Positions 1-6,603 of a stretch of 9,373 nucleotides of DNA are shown piece by piece. Position 1 is the first letter of the stretch; each line of letters opens with the position of its first letter. The position numbers and the translations under genes are program-made. Under the pieces are notes generated by a model that saw only the letters and a program-made list of their open reading frames with translations, was not told the origin of the DNA and searched no databases. The DNA is taken from the NCBI GenBank assembly GCA_964405755.1, contig CAYOPF010000100.1, forward strand, positions 1 through 9,373. The letters are read 5' to 3'. Source of the stretch: GWF2-33-9 sp964405755 (lineage in GTDB: Bacteria > Bacteroidota > Ignavibacteria > Kapaibacteriales > UBA2268).

Positions 1-638
1 ACTTTTATTGGCAAAACAAAGCGTCCTTCGCGAATGGTAAAGAATTCTTCTCGAGTAAATTCTTCCTCAGAATATTTTTTTACCAATCTTTCCAGTCGTC
101 GACGTAACTGTGCTCTAGTATCGTTGATTTCCTTGCGAATTGCGGCAAGCTGGCGCGATGCTGTATCGCGAACTGCTCCTGTTTCATCGATCGCTTCGTC
201 TATATGTTTTTCCAGTAATCTGTTGTCGATCAAATGAGTGGCAGGCTCATAAGCAATTGGTAGGTATTCCTGTCGTGATAAAATAAAACTTTTTACCAAA
301 CGAGATACCCGTAGTAAACTAAAAATAAATAAAAGTTCACCAGTGCCCAACACTGCGTTTGCTATTCTACTGCGATATATAACATCTTTAATGTCCGACA
401 GATTGGAAATTGGTAATTCTTCGCCTTTTAGAAGTAAGTTGCGGAATTCCTCAACTTGCGACAACTCTTTCTCGAGTAATTTTTTATCGTCGAACGGACG
501 ATGATTGTTTATAATTTCCCGACCTAAATCTGATATGCATAGTTTTGATATAAGAGCCAAAACCTGATAATATTCTAATTCCTTTAAGGCTATGTTTTGC
601 AAGTCGGAAATTGACTGTATTTCTTTAGTATCGTCCAT
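1..638 (-). CDS. mutS2: MutS2-type MutS-family ATPase, N-terminal part (runs off left edge)
   Basis: Translating the minus strand from the ATG at 638-636 gives an uninterrupted 212-residue reading frame that is still open at the window edge. Its start (LQNIALKELEYYQVLALISK, then LGREIINNHRP) and its last visible part (TREEFFTIREGRFVLPIK) match the N-terminal core of MutS2, whose members carry a similar 'REGRYVLPVK' block. The region between is rich in charged helices (residues about 140-195), as expected for the lever part of the MutS core. The Walker ATPase and any C-terminal Smr nuclease domain would lie beyond the window, so they cannot be confirmed. MutS2 proteins are not mismatch-repair MutS: they have been linked to suppression of recombination and, in Bacillus, to rescue of collided ribosomes. 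The start lies one base after the yqeY stop, so the two genes are probably cotranscribed and translationally coupled. Family assignment is from motif recognition. Confidence 0.85.
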   Translation of the reverse strand, partial: MDDTKEIQSISDLQNIALKELEYYQVLALISKLCISDLGREIINNHRPFDDKKLLEKELSQVEEFRNLLLKGEELPISNLSDIKDVIYRSRIANAVLGTGELLFIFSLLRVSRLVKSFILSRQEYLPIAYEPATHLIDNRLLEKHIDEAIDETGAVRDTASRQLAAIRKEINDTRAQLRRRLERLVKKYSEEEFTREEFFTIREGRFVLPIK

Positions 639-639
639 T

Positions 640-1083
640 TTAATTTAAAAGATTTTTTAATATAGTTTGTACTTGCGACCCATCTGCACGACCAGCAAAT
701 TTTTTCATAGCAGCACCCATCAATCGGCCAAAATCTTTAGCCGTTGCGTTGATTCCGGAAATCATCAGCTTCAACTCAGCTTCGACCGTTGCATCATCCA
801 ATTGTTGAGGCAAGAATTCCTGGATTACCACCAATTCAGCTTGTTCCTTTTCCATCAAATCGAGTCTGTTTCCTTTTTCGTACATCTCGATGGCTTCCTT
901 CCGCTTTTTTGCCAATGAATTTAGCATTTTTATTCCTTCGTCTTCTGTCATTTCGTGGTCGGCACCACTTTTATTAAATTCGATAATTGCACTACGAATC
1001 GAACGTAAAGCATCCATACGGACTTTGTCCTGATTTTTCATAGCGTTTTTTAATTCTTCATTAATTTTTAATTCCAAGTTCAT
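640..1083 (-). CDS. yqeY: GatB/YqeY domain-containing protein
   Basis: This 147-residue all-helical protein resembles the free-standing YqeY family, which is related to the C-terminal tRNA-binding domain of the GatB subunit of Glu-tRNA(Gln)/Asp-tRNA(Asn) amidotransferase. Visible family marks are the N-terminal helix with VRMDALRSIRSAI, the KKRKEAIEMYEKGNR segment, the EFLPQQL block, and the C-terminal KDFGRLMGAAMKKFAGRADG segment, which is highly typical. Length is normal for the family. The cellular role is not firmly known; a tRNA-linked function is inferred from homology. I chose the ATG at 1083-1081; an in-frame TTG four codons upstream (1095) would add residues not seen in relatives. 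The TAA stop at 642-640 is separated from the mutS2 ATG by one base, so the pair forms an operon. A possible promoter lies just upstream at 1107-1115. Confidence 0.92.
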   Translation of the reverse strand: MNLELKINEELKNAMKNQDKVRMDALRSIRSAIIEFNKSGADHEMTEDEGIKMLNSLAKKRKEAIEMYEKGNRLDLMEKEQAELVVIQEFLPQQLDDATVEAELKLMISGINATAKDFGRLMGAAMKKFAGRADGSQVQTILKNLLN

Positions 1084-1106
1084 CTTTATTACCAAAAAAA
1101 ATATAA

Positions 1107-1115
1107 CAAATTATA
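1107..1115 (-). promoter_or_regulatory. Possible promoter -10 region for yqeY-mutS2
   Basis: On the minus strand the sequence TATAATTTG lies 23 nt before the yqeY ATG. It contains a perfect TATAAT hexamer and resembles, with spacing differing by one base, the Bacteroidota -7 element TAnnTTTG. No convincing -35/-33 partner is visible at the usual distance. The 8-mer ATAATTTG also occurs upstream of the hydrolase gene at 3648-3655. In such AT-rich sequence a chance match is quite possible. Confidence 0.3.
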
Positions 1116-1247
1116 AACTTTTTAAACTAAAAAATATTGTAAAAATTGTTAGGTATGGCTGATATGATTACATAAGGTTAGAAAGCTGAAAAACACTACC
1201 ATTAGTTCAATTATGATGAAACTATAACATTTTTATTTCTTAAAATT

Positions 1248-1281
1248 AAAAAAAAAGGCTGCCTCGTGTATTGAGACAGCC
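1248..1281 (-). terminator. Intrinsic terminator after the araC-type regulator
   Basis: Read on the minus strand, 1281-1257 forms a 9-bp stem (GGCTGTCTC with GAGGCAGCC, one U-G wobble) closed by a 7-nt loop, followed at once by nine Ts (1256-1248). This is a textbook rho-independent terminator 31 nt past the regulator stop codon. It separates the hydrolase-regulator unit from yqeY-mutS2. On the plus strand the wobble becomes a C-A mismatch and no T tract follows, so it acts in the minus direction only. Confidence 0.9.
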
Positions 1282-1311
1282 AAACTTATTTTGAAATATG
1301 AGATGCTAATA

Positions 1312-2307
1312 TTATAATGGCTTAGCTGGAGCACATATCATAACAATGTGTTTACCTTCTGGATGATCCTTTGGATTATTAAGATATAGTTCAAAACAGG
1401 GCCGATCGTCTGGTTGATAACCACTTTGCGGAAGCCATTTGCCATAGACCATTTGCCATGCTTCGCCATACTGATGTGGGTGCAATTCAAAATAAGCCAT
1501 TGCATAATCACCTGCCGGAATTTTCATCGTCCCTATTTCTCCTTCGGTCTTTGTACCTTCTGGAACTGTTATGCAAACACTAATCATCAGTTTTTCATCT
1601 TCGGTAATTTCGGGATCGTTGTGATAAATAGTCATAGACTTGGTTTCTGGGAATTGAATTAAACCACGTGGACCTGCCCACATAAACAATTTCCCGAAAA
1701 GCTTTTCGAACAGTTGTCCGTCTCCTGCATAAGGACCAATGTGGCGAATGTAAGCAACATTCATTTCTTCGAGTTTCTTAACTTCGATAGTTGTCTGAAG
1801 TTCATTAGTTGAGTTCATATTGTTTCTCCAAATAAATTTGTTGGAATCGTTAATTAATTCAAAACAAAAATACGAAGGAGAATTCGGGTAAACTTTGTAT
1901 ATATTGCTATCCAATTTGTCGAAATTGCTATCTAATTGTCCAATCTTGCTTTTTGATGGCAAATTATCGTTTTTCCAATCTGTAGCTGATAAACCGTAAT
2001 AATCCTTAAATGCCTTGGCAAATGACGAAGGTGTTGAAAAACCACAATCCAAAGCTACTTCAAATACAGACTTGCCAGGATGGCTGATTAATAAGGAAGC
2101 TGCTTTCTCCATTCTTAACCTAAATATGAATTTGTACAAAGTTTCATTTGTAATCGATTTAAAAATCCTATGGAAATGAAACACTGAGAAATTTGCAATA
2201 GATGAGATTTGCTCTAAAGTCAGTTCTTTATCCAAATTGCTGATAATATAATCTATTGCTTTATTAATTCGGGAAATATAGTCTTTATTAACTTGATTAT
2301 TATTCAT
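1312..2307 (-). CDS. AraC-family transcriptional regulator with C-terminal GyrI-like effector-binding domain
   Basis: A 331-residue protein in two parts. Residues about 10-112 are an AraC/XylS DNA-binding domain with two helix-turn-helix motifs: LTLEQISSIANFSVFHFHRI (about 29-48) and SVFEVALDCGFSTPSSFAKA (about 80-99), the second being the conserved family signature. After a linker, residues about 172-330 form a GyrI-like small-molecule-binding domain (IEVKKLEEMNVAYIRHIGPY at its start; PCFELYLNNP near its end). The HTH-first order is that of E. coli Rob and of many Bacteroidota regulators, not that of classical AraC. Such proteins usually activate transcription on binding a hydrophobic or cationic ligand. 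The gene begins 39 nt after the hydrolase stop on the same strand and ends in a strong terminator, so the two are probably one transcript. The ligand is unknown; control of the upstream hydrolase is an inference from position. Confidence 0.9.
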   Translation of the reverse strand: MNNNQVNKDYISRINKAIDYIISNLDKELTLEQISSIANFSVFHFHRIFKSITNETLYKFIFRLRMEKAASLLISHPGKSVFEVALDCGFSTPSSFAKAFKDYYGLSATDWKNDNLPSKSKIGQLDSNFDKLDSNIYKVYPNSPSYFCFELINDSNKFIWRNNMNSTNELQTTIEVKKLEEMNVAYIRHIGPYAGDGQLFEKLFGKLFMWAGPRGLIQFPETKSMTIYHNDPEITEDEKLMISVCITVPEGTKTEGEIGTMKIPAGDYAMAYFELHPHQYGEAWQMVYGKWLPQSGYQPDDRPCFELYLNNPKDHPEGKHIVMICAPAKPL

Positions 2308-2346
2308 AATGAGAAATATTTATATAATATGCTTTTTTTATTATTT

Positions 2347-3618
2347 TTATTTTAATACTTCGTCCAACCAGTCCAGAATCCTATTGTTGGAAATAATTGA
2401 AGCTCCTATTTGGCAATGTTCGCCGGCTCCTTCATAAGCTTTAAAAAGCAAATACTCTTTCTTACAGGTGAGTGCATCATAAAGTTGCTTGGATTGCCCA
2501 GGCAAATCTTTGTCTTCTTCTGAATCCACAATCAAGGTTGTGCAAGAAATCTTGTTAGCAATATCTTTCATTGTATATTTTCTGGTTGCTCTTAGCCAAT
2601 CGCTTGGTTTTTCCAATTTAAAAGTAAATAATGCATTACTCATAGCCCAACGAGTAGAGGGGTTAGTTTTCATTTGTGCATATAAATATTGGTCAATTTC
2701 TTTAGCAACATCGTCATTATCTAAATTTGCATCTAATTGAGGTGGTAATTTTGCAGAAGCATGAAAATCATATATTCCACCATTTGCTATCATAGCAGCA
2801 ACCCGTTTTTCGAAAGCAACTGCCCTGGGAACTAAGTAACCACCAAAACTGATACCCATAACCGCAATTTTCTTTAAGTCAACTTCCTTTATTTTTACAG
2901 CATAATCAACAACGGGTGTGAGAACAGTTTCCCAATTGTATCTGAATGGTATTCCTTGCAATCGTATTACTTCTCCTTGTCCAGGACATTCAAAAACTAA
3001 AACGTTATAACCTCTTTCGATAGCAGAACGAGCAATTCCCATATATATTTCTTCTTTTGTTCCATCAAAACCTGTTTGGATAATGAGGAGTGGTCTTTTG
3101 ATTTTTGTTTGATCCACCCGTCCGAAGTATCCTGGAAGATATGAATCTTCGAAAGGTATTTTTATTTCCTCAACAAAATGGTTTTCATACTTTATTCCTT
3201 TAAGAAAACAATCCTTGCTACTTTTCCAGGTTGGAACTATTCTGGTATCGTTTATGTTTGTATGTAAAAAAAATTCTGCAGTTCGATAGTAGTTTGATGC
3301 TTTGTAATATTCATACCTCGCAGAAATAATTTTACCTCTATTTTCGAAGTCCTTTGCAGCAGTTTCTCTTTGGTTTGCCAGGCTGTACCACTCTCTGTAC
3401 CAACTTTCATCGTTACCTTCTTCAATTTTACTCAATGTCATCATTATTTCCCCAACATCTGCAGCTCCACTAGGTGCCATACTAATTGCCCTAAGTGCTT
3501 GAAAGGAATATTGTGGATCTTTAAAAACAAAGTCCAATCCAAATGAATATTCATAGTAAAGGATTAAAATGAAAAAGCAAAAAAAACAGATTCTACTTAT
3601 TTTTAAGAATTTGCTCAT
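2347..3618 (-). CDS. Membrane-anchored or exported alpha/beta hydrolase, FrsA/DHPON-hydrolase-like
   Basis: A 423-residue serine hydrolase counted from the ATG at 3618. Residues about 8-24 are hydrophobic after a short basic start (signal anchor or uncleaved signal peptide), so the enzyme probably faces the periplasm. Residues about 40-140 are a helical N-terminal region; the alpha/beta fold follows. The nucleophile elbow is GISFGG with Ser257, the acid is probably Asp369 in DSEED, and the base His401 in GAGEHC; QTGFDGTKEE (about 181-190) fits the oxyanion-hole strand. This layout, a helical N-domain before a hydrolase core with the GAGEHC histidine, resembles FrsA/DUF1100 esterases and 2,6-dihydroxypseudooxynicotine hydrolase (C-C bond cleavage). 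Substrate cannot be read from sequence. A longer frame from a TTG at 3639 exists, but the ATG gives a standard signal start and has GGTGGA (3627-3622) just before it, although the gap is short. The regulator gene follows 39 nt downstream. Confidence 0.85.
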   Translation of the reverse strand: MSKFLKISRICFFCFFILILYYEYSFGLDFVFKDPQYSFQALRAISMAPSGAADVGEIMMTLSKIEEGNDESWYREWYSLANQRETAAKDFENRGKIISARYEYYKASNYYRTAEFFLHTNINDTRIVPTWKSSKDCFLKGIKYENHFVEEIKIPFEDSYLPGYFGRVDQTKIKRPLLIIQTGFDGTKEEIYMGIARSAIERGYNVLVFECPGQGEVIRLQGIPFRYNWETVLTPVVDYAVKIKEVDLKKIAVMGISFGGYLVPRAVAFEKRVAAMIANGGIYDFHASAKLPPQLDANLDNDDVAKEIDQYLYAQMKTNPSTRWAMSNALFTFKLEKPSDWLRATRKYTMKDIANKISCTTLIVDSEEDKDLPGQSKQLYDALTCKKEYLLFKAYEGAGEHCQIGASIISNNRILDWLDEVLK

Positions 3619-3647
3619 ATTTCCACCACTAAATTTCAAAAAAAATG

Positions 3648-3655
3648 CAAATTAT
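3648..3655 (-). promoter_or_regulatory. Possible promoter element for the hydrolase-regulator unit
   Basis: The minus strand reads ATAATTTG 29 nt before the hydrolase ATG. The same 8-mer sits 23 nt before yqeY. It is close to, but not identical with, the Bacteroidota TAnnTTTG element. The 121 nt between the divergent starts (3619-3739) must hold promoters for both directions; I could not identify a convincing plus-strand promoter for the lipoprotein gene. Confidence 0.22.
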
Positions 3656-3739
3656 CTATTTTTTAGTTTAATTATTACAATAAAGTAACTTTTTTTGATG
3701 CTATTCGTAAAATATACTATAAAATAATTGGATTTTGAT

Positions 3740-4465
3740 ATGAAGAAAATTTTAATGTTGTTATCTTTCCTTATGTTTATGTTAATCACTGGTTGCCAGA
3801 ATAGTTTAATAGACACGTATATCGAACCTGAAGGTGAGGTGAAAAGTGTAGAAAGAAAATTCGAAAACGTCGAAAAAATCGAAGCTCATGGTGGTTTCGA
3901 AGTTGTTTTAACTTTAGATTCGGATGAGAAAGTAATTGTTGAAACTAATGAAAACATACATCAATATATTATTATCTCGAAAATAGGTAACAAATTGGTA
4001 ATTGAACCACAAAAGAATGTTGAATTTGCAAGTAGAACAAAAATCCTGGTCAAAGTTTCTGCAAAAAAAATCACATCAGTAACGGGGAGCGGTGCAACTA
4101 AATTCAATGTTACAAATTTGATTGAAAACGACAACCTTTCGTTAAGTTTATCTGGTGCAAGTATTTTTTCATCTAATTGTAAATTAAAAACTCTAACTGC
4201 CGACATTTCCGGTGCAAGTATTCTTACTTTGCAAGGTAATACTGGGTTATATTCACTAATTTCGAGTGGTGCCAGCATTTCGAATGGATTTGATCTCTCC
4301 ATCGACAATTTTGCTTGCGATATTTCCGGTGCCAGCCTCGTTAATCACACAATCAACAAAACTTTGGATGTAAAAGCAAGTGGTGCAAGTATTGTTAATT
4401 ATCGCGGTTCTGGAGTAGTAAAGTCTTCACAACTATCCGGTATGTCTATCATCAATAAAAAATAA
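3740..4465 (+). CDS. DUF2807-type lipoprotein with SGAS repeats (GIN domain)
   Basis: A 241-residue protein from the ATG at 3740. Residues 1-18 are a lipoprotein signal peptide with lipobox ITGC, giving lipidated Cys19. After a short linker, the segment from about residue 40 to the end matches the DUF2807/'head GIN' family common in Bacteroidota (GGFEVVLTLDSDEKVIVETN and GNKLVIEPQ are typical). The C-terminal half carries seven copies of an SGAS-like motif at about residues 117, 138, 157, 176, 196, 214 and 233, spaced 18-21 residues, as in a right-handed beta-helix with one turn per repeat. The last copy is SGMS and ends the protein. Family function is unproven; the 'adhesin' label in databases is only a prediction. 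It probably sits in the outer membrane. A TTG at 3728 could extend it by four codons, but the ATG places MKK directly before the hydrophobic core. Transcription ends at the hairpin at 4504-4543. Confidence 0.85.
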   Translation: MKKILMLLSFLMFMLITGCQNSLIDTYIEPEGEVKSVERKFENVEKIEAHGGFEVVLTLDSDEKVIVETNENIHQYIIISKIGNKLVIEPQKNVEFASRTKILVKVSAKKITSVTGSGATKFNVTNLIENDNLSLSLSGASIFSSNCKLKTLTADISGASILTLQGNTGLYSLISSGASISNGFDLSIDNFACDISGASLVNHTINKTLDVKASGASIVNYRGSGVVKSSQLSGMSIINKK

Positions 4466-4503
4466 TGTATCAGCAATAATTTAGCAAGAATCTTCTATCC
4501 AAA

Positions 4504-4543
4504 AAAAAGACCATTCGTCAATTTATTAATGAATGGTCTTTTT
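4504..4543. terminator. Bidirectional intrinsic terminator between the convergent lipoprotein gene and rpsP
   Basis: A perfect inverted repeat, AAAGACCATTC (4506-4516) and GAATGGTCTTT (4531-4541), extends through flanking A and T runs to 13 bp and encloses a 14-nt loop. The A run on the left gives a T tract for minus-strand transcripts and the T run on the right serves plus-strand transcripts. It lies 38 nt after the lipoprotein stop and 20 nt after the rpsP stop. Confidence 0.9.
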
Positions 4544-4563
4544 AAAATTAAATTATTAATATA

Positions 4564-4971
4564 CTAGTCTTTCTTTTCTGTAGCAGCAGCTTCTGCTTTT
4601 TTCTTTGCAGCAACTCTTTTCTTCCTCAAATCCTTACGACGCATGTATCTGGCTTTTGCAATTTGTTTATGCTTTTCGACTGATTCGTTAATTTCTTCTT
4701 CTGGTTTGCCTTTGAATGCCAATGCCCGACGAAGTAGTACACCATCGTAACTAAGAATATTATGAACTACTAAGGTTGGTTGCGCTCCTACGTTAAGCCA
4801 ATAGATAGCACGACTGTGGTCAATTTTGAATGTAGATGGGGTTGTGTTTGGATCGTAATAACCCAATCTTTCTAAAAATGCACCATCTCTTTTAGCACGT
4901 GCATCAACTGCAACAATATCGTAAACTGGATGATGTTTGGCGCCTTTTCTTCTTAATCTTAATTTTACCAT
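4564..4971 (-). CDS. rpsP: 30S ribosomal protein bS16 with extended C-terminus
   Basis: The first ~82 residues of this 135-residue protein are a standard bS16: VKLRLRRKGAKHHPVYDIVA at the start, the RDGAFLERLGYYDPN block (about 28-42), and DHSRAIYWLNVGAQPT (about 51-66). bS16 binds 16S rRNA and is needed for 30S assembly. From about residue 83 there is an extra ~50-residue tail rich in Lys, Arg, Ala and Glu, ending AAATEKKD. Many bacteria have 80-90-residue bS16; extended forms are common in Bacteroidota. The gene follows ffh with 23 nt between, so they are probably cotranscribed; AAAGG lies about 8 nt before the ATG as a weak ribosome-binding site. In many bacteria rpsP is followed by rimM, trmD and rplS, but here the unit stops at a terminator facing a convergent gene. 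Confidence 0.97.
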   Translation of the reverse strand: MVKLRLRRKGAKHHPVYDIVAVDARAKRDGAFLERLGYYDPNTTPSTFKIDHSRAIYWLNVGAQPTLVVHNILSYDGVLLRRALAFKGKPEEEINESVEKHKQIAKARYMRRKDLRKKRVAAKKKAEAAATEKKD

Positions 4972-4994
4972 TTTAATACCTTTATATTTTAATT

Positions 4995-6315
4995 TTAATT
5001 CAAACCTGGAAATTTAGGGAAAAATTTATTTTTCTTACCGTGTAGGTAGTTTTTCATTAATTTTTGCATTTGTTCAAATTGTTTTAACAAATTATTCACA
5101 TCTTGCACCGAAGTGCCACTACCGCGAGCAATTCTCATCCTTCGGGAACCATTTATTACTTTTGGATTGTCGCGTTCGGCTTTGGTCATCGAATAAATGA
5201 TTGCCTTTCGAAAATGCTTTATCGTCGATATTAACATTTTTCATTGCCTTGTCCATACCGGGCAACATACCCAATACATCTTTCAATGGACCCATTTTCT
5301 TAACCATATTTAACTGATCCAGAAAATCATCGAATGTAAATTTATTCTTTCGAATTTTTTCTTCGAGTTGTTTTGCTTCTTTTTCGTCAATTTGTGCTTC
5401 GGCTTTTTCGACAAGAGAAAGAATATCACCCATACCCAGGATACGCGAAGCAATACGTTCTGGATGAAATGGTTCCAATGAGTCGAGTTTTTCGCCTGTG
5501 GAAATGAATTTGATTGGTTTGCCAACAACATCCAAAACAGATATAGCAGCACCACCTCGGGTATCACCATCCAACTTTGTAAGCACTATTCCTGTGAGAG
5601 AAAGAGCATCGTTGAATGCTTTGGCTGTAACAACAGCGTCTTGACCTATCATCGAATCAACGACAAAAAAAGTTTCGGTTGGCTGAAGCATTTCGGCAAT
5701 GTCATTAACTTCGGTCATCATTACTTCATCGATGGTGGTTCGCCCAGCTGTATCGACTATCACAACATCTCTTCCAAATTTACGCGCATATTCCAAAGAA
5801 TTTTTGGATACAGATCTCGCATCTTTGCCTTCTTCGCTATAAACAGGAATCTTTACTTGTTCTGCTAGTTGCTTCAACTGTAAAATAGCTGCAGGACGAT
5901 GAACGTCTGCTGCCACAAGTAGAGGATGACGACCGCGTTTTCGTAAATTCTTAGCTAATTTGCCACAAAAAGTAGTTTTACCAGAGCCCTGCAGACCAGC
6001 AACTAATATAATTGTTGGAGGTTTGGGCGAGAAGGTTAAATCCTTCATCTTCGAACCCATCAACTCGACCAACTCGTCATTTACTATCTTGACGATGAAT
6101 TGTTCGGGTAAAAGGGTGCCTCTTACTTCTGCACCAATAGCTTTTTCTTTTACTTTATCCAAAAATTTGGTAACCACAGATAAACTTACATCGGCTTCGA
6201 GCAATGCATTGCGAATTTCCTTTAGTGCCTCGCTCACATTGTCTTCAGTGATTTTATTTTGCCCACGGAACCGTTTTAAGGCTATTTCTAATTTTTCTTG
6301 TAAATTTTCAAACAT
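4995..6315 (-). CDS. ffh: Signal recognition particle GTPase Ffh, interrupted by a frameshift in the M domain
   Basis: Ffh binds 4.5S SRP RNA and signal sequences and delivers nascent membrane proteins to FtsY. The frame from the ATG at 6315 encodes the N domain (about 1-85) and the G domain with GLQGSGKTT (107-115), DVHRPAA (137-143), DTAGR (188-192) and TKLDGDTRGG (246-255), then the M-domain start (DQLNMVKKMGPLKDVLGMLPGMDKAM). It reads correctly up to DDKAF (Phe368, codon 5214-5212), after which it runs into unrelated residues and stops at 5119. The rest of the M domain continues one base out of phase (AIIYSMTKAERDNPK, then the RNA-binding SRRMRIARGSGTSVQDVN segment) to a TAA at 4997-4995. 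Joined, the product would be about 440 residues, normal for Ffh. As sequenced, the product lacks the SRP RNA-binding helices. Because Ffh is normally essential, a sequence or assembly error or a strain-level mutation is likelier than natural loss. rpsP follows 23 nt later. Confidence 0.93.
5201..5217 (-). other. ffh: Frameshift site within ffh
   Basis: On the minus strand the sequence here is GCATTTTCGAAAGGCAA. The upstream frame reads A-F-S-K-G; the downstream frame reads R-K-A-I-I. Typical Ffh proteins have four residues between the position of this Phe and the AII motif (for example F-V-R-M-E-A-I-I in E. coli), while only seven bases are present here. A 5-nt deletion would restore both phase and length, for example F-S-K-x-E-A-I-I. 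A single inserted base would restore phase but leave the loop two residues short. Confidence 0.8.
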
Positions 6316-6603
6316 TTGGTTTTTCTGATTGTATCAAAAAAATATCTTACAAAATTACAAAAAACTGATTAATTATTTACATGATTCGAAAAAATAAATT
6401 CCAATAATTTCAATAAATTAGAATATAAAAATGTTGTTTAAAAACCAGGGGTTTTATCAATACCAAAATTTAATTATATTTTTTTTTGGAAAATATATAC
6501 GTTATTAATAATTATTTATTAATTTTAATTTCTATAAAATGTGAATACTGTTCTCAGTTTTATTATTTTGAATTTTATTGTCTTAAAAATAAAGAGGTTC
6601 TTT
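6316..6603. other. AT-rich intergenic region between divergent ffh and the secreted propeller gene
   Basis: These 288 nt hold no credible gene; the short frames here lack family features or overlap the start of the propeller gene. The stretch is very AT-rich with long A and T runs. It must carry promoters for ffh (leftward) and for the secreted protein (rightward), but I see no clear -35/-10 or TAnnTTTG match. A small inverted repeat (AAAACC-AGG-GGTTTT, 6441-6455) is too short and lacks a T tract to be called a terminator. The only site I can support is the ribosome-binding sequence at 6591-6597. Confidence 0.6.
6591..6597 (+). promoter_or_regulatory. Ribosome-binding site for the secreted propeller gene
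   Basis: AAAGAGG ends six bases before the ATG at 6604. It is the best Shine-Dalgarno match in the window and supports this ATG as the start, together with the signal peptide that begins there. Confidence 0.65.

Noticed and set aside
34..237. Plus-strand 67-codon frame at the left edge
   Set aside because: It is antisense to the mutS2 coding frame, which continues to the window edge with recognisable family motifs.
3961..4308. 115-codon minus-strand frame inside the lipoprotein gene
   Set aside because: It mirrors the repeat-containing plus-strand gene, which has a lipobox and family motifs; the opposite frame has none.
5201..5217. Programmed +1 ribosomal frameshift in ffh
   Set aside because: There is no stop or rare codon at the slip point, no internal Shine-Dalgarno site as in prfB, and a +1 slip would still leave the junction two residues shorter than normal Ffh. 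A deletion or sequence error fits better.
6335..6344. TATTTTTTTG upstream of ffh as a Bacteroidota -7 element
   Set aside because: The gap between TA and TTTG is four bases instead of two, and there is no -33 TTG at the right distance; T runs make such matches frequent here.
6441..6455. Hairpin AAAACC-AGG-GGTTTT as a terminator
   Set aside because: The stem is only 6 bp, mostly A-T pairs, with no T tract on either side and no gene ending near it.
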